This document shows positions 1 through 7,893 of a DNA stretch of 64,000 nucleotides, in pieces. The first letter of the stretch is position 1. The number at the start of each line of letters is the position of its first letter. The position numbers and the translations under genes are program-made. The DNA comes from JADJVL01 sp046331545. GTDB taxonomy: Bacteria > Acidobacteriota > Holophagae > Holophagales > Holophagaceae. The stretch is from contig JAXLQR010000002.1 in assembly GCA_046331545.1 (NCBI GenBank), forward strand, positions 1,178,001-1,242,000, written 5' to 3'. The notes under the pieces are model-generated. The model did no database searches and was not told where the DNA came from. It worked only from the letters and a program-made list of their open reading frames with translations.

Positions 1-1095
1 GCCCTGGCCTCGGCGGTGAGCATCTTCTGGAACCTCGCCTTCATCGGCTTCGGCTGGGCCGCCCTGGCCTGGGGCCGCAGCCGGGGCTGGACCAGCCCGG
101 AGCACGCGGCCACGGCCTGCGCCCTGGCGGTGCTGGCGGGAGGCGTGGTGCAGCTCCTGGTGCTCGTGCCCGCGGTGCGCGCCGAGGGCTTCGGCCTCGC
201 CTTCGGCCTGCACCTGAAGGACCCCTACGTCCGGTCGGCGCTGAAGCGCATGGGGCCGGGCCTGCTGGCGGCGGGCATCTACCCCATCAACGCGCTCGTC
301 TCCACCATCCTCGCCTCGAAGCTGCCGGACGGCGCCCAGATCGTGCTCTACAACAGCGGCATGATGGGCGAGATGGTGCTGGGGCTCTTCGCCATGAGCT
401 TCGCCACCGCCGGCCTGCCGGCCCTGGCGCGCCTCGCGGAGGACCGGGACTGGCCGGGCATGGACCGGGCCCTGGGCCGCAGCCTCGCGGCGTCGAGCCT
501 GCTGGTGATCCCCGCCAGCGTGGGGCTCGCCGTGCTGGCCCGGCCCGTCTGCGCCCTGCTCTTCCGCACCGGCGCCTATTCGGCGGCGGGCAGCGACTGG
601 ACGGCGCTGACGCTGCAGTTCCAGTGCGTGGGGCTGCTCTTCGTGGCCGCCCAGCGCATCGGTACCCAGGCCCTCTACGCCCTGAAGGACTACCGCGGCC
701 CGGCGGCCATCGCCTTCGCCACCCTGCTCCTCAACATCGGCCTCAGCCTCGCCCTCATGGGGCGCCTCGGCACCGGGGGCCTGGCCCTGGCCAACGGCCT
801 CGCCAGCCTCGCGGGCATGGCCCTCCTCGCCCTGCGCCTGCGCCCGCGCCTGCCGGCCTTCGCCCCCGCGTCGGCACTGAAGCCCTGGCTGCAGGCGGGC
901 CTCGCCGCGGCCCTCATGGGCCTGGCCGCCTGGAAGGGCGCCGCCTGGCTCGGGCTGGACGCGGCCCTGGGCCGGGGCGGACTGGCGCTTCGCCTCCTGC
1001 CGCTCATCGCCGGCTGCGGGCTGCTGTACTTCGCCGCGGCGCGCCTGCTGGGCCACGGGGAGGCCCGGCGGCTGTGGGAACGGGTGGGGCTCTGA
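1..1095 (+). CDS. murJ: Lipid II flippase MurJ, C-terminal part
   Basis: The frame is open from the first base, so the gene begins before the window; about 364 residues of a protein usually near 520 are present. It is a string of hydrophobic helices with short charged loops, including a PINALVSTILAS segment and the pattern LFRTGAYSAA followed by a glutamine-rich helix (FQCVGLLFVAAQRIGTQALYAL), typical of the MVF/MurJ fold. MurJ flips undecaprenyl-linked peptidoglycan precursor across the inner membrane. The stop is followed within 20 bases by a convergent gene on the other strand. Identification rests on fold-like pattern and family resemblance; another MOP-superfamily flippase cannot be fully excluded. 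Confidence 0.85.
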   Translation, partial: ALASAVSIFWNLAFIGFGWAALAWGRSRGWTSPEHAATACALAVLAGGVVQLLVLVPAVRAEGFGLAFGLHLKDPYVRSALKRMGPGLLAAGIYPINALVSTILASKLPDGAQIVLYNSGMMGEMVLGLFAMSFATAGLPALARLAEDRDWPGMDRALGRSLAASSLLVIPASVGLAVLARPVCALLFRTGAYSAAGSDWTALTLQFQCVGLLFVAAQRIGTQALYALKDYRGPAAIAFATLLLNIGLSLALMGRLGTGGLALANGLASLAGMALLALRLRPRLPAFAPASALKPWLQAGLAAALMGLAAWKGAAWLGLDAALGRGGLALRLLPLIAGCGLLYFAAARLLGHGEARRLWERVGL

Positions 1096-1111
1096 CCGAG
1101 CGGCCGGCCCT

Positions 1112-1810
1112 TCACCCTCGAAGGGCCAGCCTGTTCAGCACGTCCATCACGCCGCCCCATCGGGCCTGGCTCGCGGCGTCCGGGAGGAGATGCCCCCGCA
1201 CCGCGTCCGCGAAATCCGGATCCGCCAGAAGGGCAGTGCATTCATCGGCGAGGAACTGGCGCAGTTCCGGGCTCGAGGCCTCGACCTCCCGCGCCAGTTC
1301 CGGCCGGCCATCGACCAACGCGACCACGTCCTCCAGATCATGGCTGGCCCGGACATCCCCCGCACCCCGGCCGCGGAAGGCCTCCAGCTTGGTGGCCAGG
1401 AAGTAGGGCGCGGTCAGGATGCGGATTGTCAGTCCTGGCTCCACCTCGATCCTGGCGCAGCCCCTGATCCCCGGTTCATACCAGCGGTTCCCGAACCCCA
1501 GGAGATCCCCGGCCGTCGGCATGATGTCCACGGGGACTCCATCCACGAGCCATCGGCAGATGGGGGCGCCCTCGGTCCGATCCTGGCGGAAGCCACGGTC
1601 CAGCAGGGTCTTTTCCAGCCTTCTGAGTTCGTCCCGGGTCGTCACCTCGATCACGACGTCCACATCCAGCGTCGGTCGGACCGGGGCGGCCGCAGGGTCG
1701 GACAGCAGGAGGCCCCCGATGCTCCCGCCGACGAAGACGACCTCTTACCGGAGGGCACCCAGCGCCCGGCCGACGGTCGCGAGGCGTGCCCGGTTCGGGT
1801 CCCCCCTCAC
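1112..1810 (-). pseudogene. AbiEii-like nucleotidyltransferase with in-frame stop
   Basis: The natural start is a GTG at 1810 whose last bases overlap the TGA of the upstream winged-helix gene. The first 21 codons read ...VGRALGALR, then TAA at 1745-1747, then in the same frame EVVFVGGSIGG. Nucleotidyltransferases of this type normally read LREEVVFVGGS across this point, so one GAA/GAG-to-TAA change would explain the break. After the stop come the GGS nucleotide-binding motif, the acidic DVDVV motif and a KLEAFRGRG / HDLEDVVALVDGR pair typical of AbiEii/Nuc toxins. Restart at the GTG at 1663 would give 183 residues but lose the GGS motif and probably activity. Either a real nonsense mutation or a sequence error. 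Confidence 0.75.
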
Positions 1811-2316
1811 CGGATCATCGCCTGCAGGTGAATCATCGCAGCCTGGCTGCCCCGGGCCCCGCCGTCCCGGAGCGCGTCCACCAGGGCCAGCAACGTGTAA
1901 AGGGATTCGTCCTTCGACGCGGCGAAAGGGACGGAGGGGTAGAGCGGCTCGAACGCGAATCCCCGGTGCGTCCCCTTCGGATCGGGCCAGACCGGCGGCG
2001 GCTCCCCCCCCTCGGCCATCGTGTTCGAGAGGGGTGGGGCTCCGATCGACGTGGGGAACCCTCTCGTCAACCCCCCGCGCTCGGCCGGAAAGGCGTACTT
2101 GAGCCCTTTCAGGAGGAACTCCTTCAGGTTCGCCGCGATGGGCCGGCCGATCTCGGGAGCGGGGAGCAGTCTTGAGAGGGCGGCCCTTCGCACGGCCGCA
2201 TGGACCTCTGACTGGCTCATCCCGAGGGATGCCGCAAGGGCCGGATAGGTCCAGCGGCTTTCCCTCCCGACCCAGAGTTTCAGGACCACCAGGAGATCTT
2301 GGGGCTTCAAGGCCAT
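1807..2316 (-). CDS. Winged-helix DNA-binding protein paired with the nucleotidyltransferase
   Basis: This 169-residue protein starts at an ATG at 2316 (MALKPQDLLVVLKLW). Residues about 1-60 hold a helix-turn-helix segment (WTYPALAASLGMSQSEVHAAVRRA); the rest has no motif I recognise. Its TGA overlaps the GTG of the nucleotidyltransferase by the GTGA pattern, so the two are one cassette, in the gene order of AbiEi/AbiEii-like toxin-antitoxin units. Two long palindromes lie just upstream of its start and suggest autoregulation. A GTG at 2343 is an alternative start, but it would place the first palindrome inside the coding region, so the ATG is preferred. The antitoxin role is inferred from context. 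Confidence 0.7.
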   Translation of the reverse strand: MALKPQDLLVVLKLWVGRESRWTYPALAASLGMSQSEVHAAVRRAALSRLLPAPEIGRPIAANLKEFLLKGLKYAFPAERGGLTRGFPTSIGAPPLSNTMAEGGEPPPVWPDPKGTHRGFAFEPLYPSVPFAASKDESLYTLLALVDALRDGGARGSQAAMIHLQAMIR

Positions 2317-2324
2317 GACCCATT

Positions 2325-2346
2325 TTCGTGATTCGCGAATCACGAA
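2325..2346. promoter_or_regulatory. Perfect 22-bp palindrome, probable operator
   Basis: The left arm TTCGTGATTCG is followed directly by its exact reverse complement. It ends 8 bases upstream of the winged-helix gene's ATG (2316), an ideal place for a repressor to block transcription or translation start. It shares the core ATTCGCGAAT with a second palindrome at 2358-2381. The base composition (AT-rich arms, CG centre) is unlike the surrounding coding DNA. Confidence 0.7.
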
Positions 2347-2357
2347 TCAAGTCCAAA

Positions 2358-2381
2358 ATTCGTAATTCGCGAATTGCGAAT
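2358..2381. promoter_or_regulatory. Second, near-perfect 24-bp palindrome, probable operator
   Basis: Arms ATTCGTAATTCG and CGAATTGCGAAT are complementary except for one position. Its centre lies about 34 bases from the centre of the 2325-2346 palindrome, roughly three helical turns, so two dimers could bind the same face of the DNA. It shares the central AATTCGCGAATT-like core with the first site. Confidence 0.65.
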
Positions 2382-2443
2382 GGCGCCCGCTGCCGAACAC
2401 CCTCCCCAACGGCGGGCTTTGCACAACTTCACCGCCCGGCGGC

Positions 2444-2472
2444 TTGACACCGCCCAGCCCTTCAATTTTCAT
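2444..2472 (+). promoter_or_regulatory. Possible sigma-70 promoter of the Lrp-saccharopine dehydrogenase pair
   Basis: A consensus TTGACA at 2444-2449 is followed after 17 bases by TTTCAT at 2467-2472, a weak -10 match, 21 bases before the ATG of the Lrp gene. Short inverted arms CAATT (2463-2467) and AATTG (2475-2479) flank the -10 region and could be an autoregulatory Lrp site. The -35 match is good; the rest is tentative. Confidence 0.4.
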
Positions 2473-2492
2473 GGAATTGGGGGCGTGGCTGA

Positions 2493-3008
2493 ATGTTCGA
2501 CACCGTAGATCAGAAAATCTTGTTGTTCCTTCAGGAGGACGCGCGGGTCAGCAACGCCGAGATCGCGCGGAGGCTGGGCATGGCGGCCTCGGGGATCTTC
2601 GAGCGCATCCGCAAGCTGGAGGAGCGCGGCGTCATTCAGGGGTACACGGCCCTGATGGACCCGGCGGCGGTGGACCTGGGCCTCCTGGCCTTCGTCTTCG
2701 TGCGCACCGAGGACCCGGTGGGCGGCGACGCCACGGCGCGGGCCCTGGCGAAGCGCCCCGAGATCCAGGAGGTCCACCACGTGGCCGGGGAGGACTGCTA
2801 CCTCGTGAAGGTGCGCGTGAAGGACACCCAGGGCCTCTCCACCCTCATGAAGGAGATCGGCGCCGTGAAGGGCGTCCGCTCCACCCGCACCACCGTGGTG
2901 CTGGAGAGCACGAAGGAGACGTCCCGCCTGCCCCTGGAGGGCGCGGCGCGGACCAAGGGCAACCCCAGGGCCGCCGGCGCGGCCAAGGCGAAGAGGGAGG
3001 CGCGATGA
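2493..3008 (+). CDS. Lrp/AsnC family transcriptional regulator
   Basis: The 171-residue protein begins MFDTVDQKILLFLQEDARVS, the standard Lrp/AsnC N-terminus, with a helix-turn-helix at about residues 20-50 (NAEIARRLGMAASGIFERIRKLEERGVIQGY) and a RAM-type ligand/oligomerisation domain at about 60-145 (GGDATARALAKRPEIQEVHHVAGEDCYLVKVRVKD contains its central strands). The C-terminus is a basic, Ala/Lys/Arg-rich tail. Its TGA overlaps the ATG of the saccharopine dehydrogenase gene (ATGA), so both are co-transcribed and the regulator probably senses lysine or a related amino acid. Ligand is inferred from context. Confidence 0.9.
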   Translation: MFDTVDQKILLFLQEDARVSNAEIARRLGMAASGIFERIRKLEERGVIQGYTALMDPAAVDLGLLAFVFVRTEDPVGGDATARALAKRPEIQEVHHVAGEDCYLVKVRVKDTQGLSTLMKEIGAVKGVRSTRTTVVLESTKETSRLPLEGAARTKGNPRAAGAAKAKREAR

Positions 3009-4087
3009 GCTTCGACAGGGTGCTGCTGCTGGGCCTGGGCAAGGTGGGGAGCCTCGTGGGCGTCCTCCTCAAGCACTCGGGCTTCGAGGTGACGGGCGTG
3101 GACATGGCCCCGAAGGTCGGGCTGCCCTTCGAGACGGCGGTGGCGGACCTCCGCGACACGTCGGCCTTCGGCGGGCTGATCCGGTCCCACCAGGCCCAGG
3201 CGGTGGTGAGCTGCCTGCCCTTCAACCTCAACCTGCCCCTGGCCCACGCGGCCTTCGAGGCGGGCGTGCACTACTTCGACCTCACCGAGGACGTGCCCAC
3301 CACCAACGGCATCCGGAAGATCGCGCCCGAGGCCAGGGGCATCATGGCCCCCCAGTGCGGCCTGGCGCCGGGCTTCATCGGCATCGTGGGCGCGCACCTG
3401 GCCAAGGAATTCGACAAGCTCCGCAGCATCGAGCTGAAGGTCGGGGCCCTGCCCAAGCACCCCCGCGGCAGCCTCGGCTACGCCTTCAACTGGAGCCCCG
3501 AGGGCGTCATCAACGAGTACATCAACGACTGCGAGGTGATCCGCATGGGCCACCGGCAGATGGTGCCCGCCCTGGAGGGCCTGGAGATCGTCACCATCGA
3601 CGGCGTGCAGCTCGAGGCGGCCACCACCAGCGGCGGCCTGGGCACCATGTGCGAGACCTACGAAGGCCGCGTGCAGGACCTGGCCTACAAGACCATGCGC
3701 TACCTCGGGCACTTCGAGCGGGTGAAGTTCCTCCTCGAGGAGCTGCGCCTCCGGGACGACCGCGAGCTGGTGGGCCGCATCCTCAAGAACGCCCTGCCGC
3801 CGGTGGACGAGGACTACGTGTTCGTCCACGCCGCGGTGGAGGGCTGGCAGGACGGCCAGCTCGCCCGCAAGGAGTTCGTGCGCAGCTACCCCCAGATGGA
3901 GATGGCCGACGGCCACGTCTGGCGCGCCATCAGCTGGACCACCGCCGCCAGCCTCTGCGCCGTGGTGGAGATGGTCCGCGACGGCCTGCTTCCCGCGAAG
4001 GGCTTCCTGAAGCAGGAGGAGATCCCCCTGGACGCCTTCCTGCGCACGCGGAACGGCAGCCTCTACCTCGGCGGCGACCGCCACTAG
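3005..4087 (+). CDS. Saccharopine dehydrogenase family protein
   Basis: A 360-residue protein beginning MSFDRVLLLGLGKVGSLVGV, a Rossmann GxGxxG-type nucleotide site, followed by VVSCLPFNLNLPLAHAAFEAG and YFDLTEDV, characteristic of the saccharopine dehydrogenase/carboxynorspermidine family, and CGLAPGFIG at the start of the substrate domain. These enzymes cleave saccharopine to aminoadipate semialdehyde or act in the reverse direction, in the cytoplasm. The start overlaps the Lrp stop by four bases. An ALDH7-type enzyme at 51618-53165 would take the next step of lysine breakdown. A related dehydrogenase (for example carboxynorspermidine synthase) is the main alternative. Confidence 0.85.
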   Translation: MSFDRVLLLGLGKVGSLVGVLLKHSGFEVTGVDMAPKVGLPFETAVADLRDTSAFGGLIRSHQAQAVVSCLPFNLNLPLAHAAFEAGVHYFDLTEDVPTTNGIRKIAPEARGIMAPQCGLAPGFIGIVGAHLAKEFDKLRSIELKVGALPKHPRGSLGYAFNWSPEGVINEYINDCEVIRMGHRQMVPALEGLEIVTIDGVQLEAATTSGGLGTMCETYEGRVQDLAYKTMRYLGHFERVKFLLEELRLRDDRELVGRILKNALPPVDEDYVFVHAAVEGWQDGQLARKEFVRSYPQMEMADGHVWRAISWTTAASLCAVVEMVRDGLLPAKGFLKQEEIPLDAFLRTRNGSLYLGGDRH

Positions 4088-4101
4088 GCCGCGGGCGGCT
4101 G

Positions 4102-4241
4102 GGCCGGGGCCGGCACAAGCGTCCCTGGCGGACCGTCCGGAACCCCGCGGGCCGCTCCGCAAGGGACGCTAGGCCGGGGTCGGCACAAGCGTCCCTAGCG
4201 GACCGTCCGGAACCCCGCGGGCCGCTCCGCAAGGGACGCTA
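4102..4241. repeat. Two tandem 70-bp repeats, each able to form a hairpin
   Basis: Units 4102-4171 and 4172-4241 differ at only two positions (4110/4180 and 4127/4197). Within each unit, AGCGTCCCT near the start pairs with AGGGACGCT at the end, and the neighbouring GCGGACCG pairs imperfectly with CGCTCCGC, giving a long stem. The repeat fills the gap between the saccharopine dehydrogenase and glycosyltransferase genes and ends 10 bases before the latter's ATG. It may act as a terminator or mRNA-stabilising element. Confidence 0.85.
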
Positions 4242-4251
4242 GCATCGAGGC

Positions 4252-5058
4252 ATGGTCCCCCGCGTCTCCCTCATCGCCACCTGCATGGGCCGCCTGGCGC
4301 ACCTGCGCCGGGCCCTGCCCACCTGGATGGGCCAGCCCGGCGCGGAGGTGGTGCTGGTGGACTGGTCCTGCCCCGAAGGGAGCGGGGACTGGGTGGCGGA
4401 CGCCTACCCCGAGGCCCGCGTGGTGCGCGTCCCGGACCGGCCCTTCTTCCACCACAGCGCCGCGAAGAACGCCGGCGCGGCGGCGGCCCGGGCGCCCTGG
4501 CTGGCCTTCGTGGACGCCGACGTGCTGCTCGCCCCGGACTTCGGCGAGCGCGTCTTCCCCGGCCTCGACGAGCCCGCCTTCTGGGTGGCCGAACGCGGCC
4601 CCAAGGAGCTGACGGGCACGGTGCTCTGCCCCCGGGAGGCCTTCGAGGCCGTGGGCGGCTACGACGAGGCCATGGTGGGCTGGGGCTCCGAGGACGTGGA
4701 CTTCTTCCGCCGCCTCGCGGGCCTCGGCCTCCCCAAGCGCACCTTCCCCGCGGCGCTGCTCACGGGCCTGCCCCACGGGGACGAGCTCCGGGTGGCCCAC
4801 ACGCCCCTCAAGGACAAGGACGCCGGCTGGCTGGCGAACATGCTCTACCTGGAGGCGAAGCGGGCCCTCATGGAACGCCAGGGGGACCTGCCGCTGGCGG
4901 TCCGCCGGGGCCTCCACGCCGAGGCCCAGCGCGCGGTGCTGGAATCCCTGCGCGCGGGCGGCGACGCGGTGCTGGAGCTCTCCACGGGCTGGAGGACCCT
5001 CTCCGGGCCCGCGCAGGTGGAGGAGAAGCTCGTGTTCACCCTGCGCCTGCCCCGCTGA
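4252..5058 (+). CDS. Family 2 glycosyltransferase (galactosyltransferase-like C-terminus)
   Basis: A 268-residue cytoplasmic protein with no membrane segment. It opens RVSLIATCMGRLAHLRRALPTW, the GT2 nucleotide-sugar start, has LAFVDADVLL as the DxD metal site, and GGYDEAMVGWGSEDVDFFRRL, the GWG-E-D acceptor motif shared with galactosyltransferase C-terminal domains. It probably transfers a sugar to a glycan or small acceptor; donor and acceptor cannot be told. It lies directly after the hairpin repeats and runs convergent to the NRPS-like gene, only seven bases away. Confidence 0.85.
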   Translation: MVPRVSLIATCMGRLAHLRRALPTWMGQPGAEVVLVDWSCPEGSGDWVADAYPEARVVRVPDRPFFHHSAAKNAGAAAARAPWLAFVDADVLLAPDFGERVFPGLDEPAFWVAERGPKELTGTVLCPREAFEAVGGYDEAMVGWGSEDVDFFRRLAGLGLPKRTFPAALLTGLPHGDELRVAHTPLKDKDAGWLANMLYLEAKRALMERQGDLPLAVRRGLHAEAQRAVLESLRAGGDAVLELSTGWRTLSGPAQVEEKLVFTLRLPR

Positions 5059-5065
5059 GGGGCCC

Positions 5066-7858
5066 TCAGGCCAGCAGCTCGCGGAGGGCCCGGGCGGTGT
5101 CCTCCAGGTGGTCGCCCAGCATGCCGAGGTGGCTCCCCGCGACCGGGAGGACGACCCCGGGGGCGCCGAAGGCCTCCCAGCCCATGCGGGCCCCCGCGCC
5201 CTCGAGATCCTCTTCCGTCAGCAGCAGGTGGAGCGGCGCCTTCACCGGGGCGGGCGCGTAGGACCGCAGCGCGTGGCCGTAGCCCGCCACCAGCAGGGCC
5301 CGGCGGTTGTGGAGGGCCTGGCGGCCCAGGTCCGCGCCCGCGGGCAGGGGGGCGGGAAGGCCCACCGCGGTGCCCAGGACCCGGGCGGGCGGAGGGGAGA
5401 GCAGGGCCACCCAGGCCACGGCCTCCCCCGCGGCCTCCAGGCGCCGGGCCAGCTCGAAGGCCACCACCGCGCCGTTGCAGTGCCCCGCGAGGCGGTAGGG
5501 GCCCCGGGGCTGCGCGGCCCGCAGGCAGGGCAGGTAGGCCTCGGCCATGGCCTCCACGGTGGAGACCTGGGGCTGGCCGGGAAGGCCGTGGGGATGGAAG
5601 GTGTGGAAGGGCAGGTCCGCGCCGAGGAGGGCCGCCAGCCGCCGGCAGTGGAAGCCGCCGCCATTGAAGTCGCCGTGCACGAAGAAGAGAGGCGGCCGCG
5701 CCGGGCTCCCGGCCTGGACCGTGAGCAGGGGAGGGGCGCCCTCGGGGCTCCCGGCCCGCAGGGTGGCCTCCACCAGGGCGCCCAGGGTGGCGTCGCGGAA
5801 GAAGGCCTCCGGAGGGAGCGGAACGCCGAGTTCGGCCTCCACCCGCAGCAGGAGGTCCATGGCCCGCAGGGAGTCGCCGCCCGAGAGGAAGAAGTCATCC
5901 GCCAGGGTCGGCGCCGCGCCCGGCAGGACCCCGCTCCAGATCCGCGCCAGCAACAGCTCCACCGTCTCCCGGGGGGGCTGGGCGAGATTGAAGTTCACCG
6001 GGGTCTCCGACAGGCGCCGCCAGTCCACCCGGCCCTCGGCGTCCCGGGGCATGGCCTCCAGGGCCACGTAGAGGCTGGGGATGACGCAGCCGCCGCCCTC
6101 GCGGAGCAGGAAGAGGGCCAGGTCCTCCGACGCCACCTCGCCGCCCGGGACGATGTAGGCCAGGAGATGGCGCCGTCCCGCGGCGTCCAGGCGGGGCTGC
6201 ACCGCGCAGCGGAGGAGGGCGGGGTGCCGGGCGAGGGCCGCCGCGGTGGCCTCGGCCTCCCGCCAGGCCTCGGGATCGGGATCCTCCACCGAGGCCATCG
6301 AGGGCGCCTCCAGCAGGGGGCGGAGCTGCTCGGCGAGGGCGCCGCGGCGGAGCTTCCCCGTGGGTCCCTTCGGAAGGTCCGCCAGGGGCAGGATCCGCAG
6401 CGGCACCTTGAAGGGCGCGAGGCGGGCGGCGGCGTGCCGCCGGAGGGCCGGCTCCCCGGGGTCCTGGCCCGGCCGCAGGCGCACCGCGGCCATGACCGCC
6501 TCGCCGAGGGTGGCGTGGGGCGCGGGGAACACCGCGGCCTCCGCCACCGCCGGATGCTCGAGGAGGACGGCCTCCACCTCCCAGGGCGAGACCTTCTGCC
6601 CGCCGCGGTTGATGAGCTCCTTCGCGCGGCCCCGCAGGAAGAGGTAGCCGTCGGCGTCGAGGCGGCCCAGGTCCCCGGTCCGGAACCAGCCGTCCCGGAA
6701 GGCCGCCGCGTTGGCCTCCGGGGCGTCCTCGTAGCCGTCGAAGACGTTGGGCCCGCGCACCACCACCTCCCCGACCTCGCCCGGGGCCACGGGCCTCCCG
6801 TCAGGGTCCACCACCGCCACCTCCGGCCCCGCCGGCAGGCCCACGGAGCCGGGCTTGCGGACCCCGGGCGGCGGGGGGTTGGCGGTGATGACCTGGGTCT
6901 CGGTCATGCCGTAGGACTCCAGCACGGGGGCCTGGAAGAGCGCCTCCAGCCGGGCCAGCAGGGACTCGGGCAGGGCCGACGCGGAGGAGCGGAGCTGCCG
7001 CAGCGGCGGCGGCGCCAGGCCCGGATGCCGCGCCGCGTGGTCCGCCAGGGCCTGGTGCACCGTGGGCACGGCGGTGATCCAGGTGGGGCGGAACTCCGCC
7101 ATCCAGCGGAAGGCCTCCTCGGGGCTGAAGCCCGGGACGCAGACCAGGCTGCCCCCGGCGCCGAGGGCCGAGAGCACCGCCGTCACGAGACCCGCGAGGT
7201 GGTGGAGGGGCATGAAGCTGAGGCAGCGGTCGTCCGCGCGCAGGCCCGCCGACGCGCGCGTATGGCGGGCCATCGCGAGGAGCTGGCGCTGGCGGATGGG
7301 CACGCGCTTGGGGCCGCCGGTGGTGCCCGAGGTGGCGAGCACCAGGGCCTCGTCCTCCGGCTGGGCCGCGCCCCCGCGCCGCGGCGTCCCCGCGGGCAGG
7401 GCGCCGGCGAGGTCGAAGCGGCCCGCGCCCGCCCCCGGGCGCGGGACCAGGTCGAGCACGGGCAGGCCCAGGCCCAGGGCCGCCACCCGCGCCGCGGGCG
7501 CGGCGCCTTCGGGGACCACGAGGGCCGCGGCCCGCAGGCCCTCCAGGTGGCGGCGGATCTCCGCCTCGGGGGAGGCGGGATCCAGCGGCGCGCAGGAGGC
7601 CGAGGCGGCGACGGCGAGGAAGGCCGCCGCGGCCTCGGGACCTGAGGGAAGGGCCGTCGCGAGGCGGTCGCCCCGCCCCAGGCCCCGGCCGTTCAGCCAG
7701 GCCCGGACCTCCGCGACCTGGTCCAGGAGCCCCGCGAAGTCCAGGGGCGTCCGGCCCGGCGCCCAGAGGGCCGGGGCCGTCCCGAGCCCGCGCAGGCCCT
7801 CGAGGAGGTCTCCGACCGAGGCGGCTTCCGTCTCCGTGGGCTGCGGCGCGGGGGGCAT
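5066..7858 (-). CDS. NRPS-like adenylation-carrier-thioesterase protein (A-T-TE)
   Basis: A 930-residue multidomain enzyme. Residues about 20-510 form an acyl/aryl adenylation domain with SGTTG (177-181), YGMTETQ (316-322), GDLG (395-398) and the GPTGK lysine (K502). Residues about 525-620 look like a second, isolated adenylation C-terminal subdomain (LLAYIVP...VIPSLYVALEAMPRDAEGRVDWRRL). A carrier domain follows with FFLSGGDSLRAM (Ser663 for phosphopantetheine) and then an alpha/beta-hydrolase thioesterase from about 710. Its nucleophile motif reads GHCNG, with Cys794 in place of the usual serine. No condensation or ketosynthase domain is present. It is the last gene of a possible three-gene operon. 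Substrate and product are unknown. Confidence 0.88.
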   Translation of the reverse strand: MPPAPQPTETEAASVGDLLEGLRGLGTAPALWAPGRTPLDFAGLLDQVAEVRAWLNGRGLGRGDRLATALPSGPEAAAAFLAVAASASCAPLDPASPEAEIRRHLEGLRAAALVVPEGAAPAARVAALGLGLPVLDLVPRPGAGAGRFDLAGALPAGTPRRGGAAQPEDEALVLATSGTTGGPKRVPIRQRQLLAMARHTRASAGLRADDRCLSFMPLHHLAGLVTAVLSALGAGGSLVCVPGFSPEEAFRWMAEFRPTWITAVPTVHQALADHAARHPGLAPPPLRQLRSSASALPESLLARLEALFQAPVLESYGMTETQVITANPPPPGVRKPGSVGLPAGPEVAVVDPDGRPVAPGEVGEVVVRGPNVFDGYEDAPEANAAAFRDGWFRTGDLGRLDADGYLFLRGRAKELINRGGQKVSPWEVEAVLLEHPAVAEAAVFPAPHATLGEAVMAAVRLRPGQDPGEPALRRHAAARLAPFKVPLRILPLADLPKGPTGKLRRGALAEQLRPLLEAPSMASVEDPDPEAWREAEATAAALARHPALLRCAVQPRLDAAGRRHLLAYIVPGGEVASEDLALFLLREGGGCVIPSLYVALEAMPRDAEGRVDWRRLSETPVNFNLAQPPRETVELLLARIWSGVLPGAAPTLADDFFLSGGDSLRAMDLLLRVEAELGVPLPPEAFFRDATLGALVEATLRAGSPEGAPPLLTVQAGSPARPPLFFVHGDFNGGGFHCRRLAALLGADLPFHTFHPHGLPGQPQVSTVEAMAEAYLPCLRAAQPRGPYRLAGHCNGAVVAFELARRLEAAGEAVAWVALLSPPPARVLGTAVGLPAPLPAGADLGRQALHNRRALLVAGYGHALRSYAPAPVKAPLHLLLTEEDLEGAGARMGWEAFGAPGVVLPVAGSHLGMLGDHLEDTARALRELLA

Positions 7859-7893
7859 CCCCCATTGTGCCCCGCCCCGCCGCCGCGCGGAAC

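Noticed and set aside
1190..1831. Plus-strand frame opposite the broken nucleotidyltransferase
   Set aside because: No start signal, no domain, and the minus strand carries recognised motifs.
5108..7645. Very long open frame opposite the A-T-TE gene
   Set aside because: His/Gly/Gln/Arg-rich composition and exact opposition to a domain-supported gene mark it as an antisense artefact of high GC.
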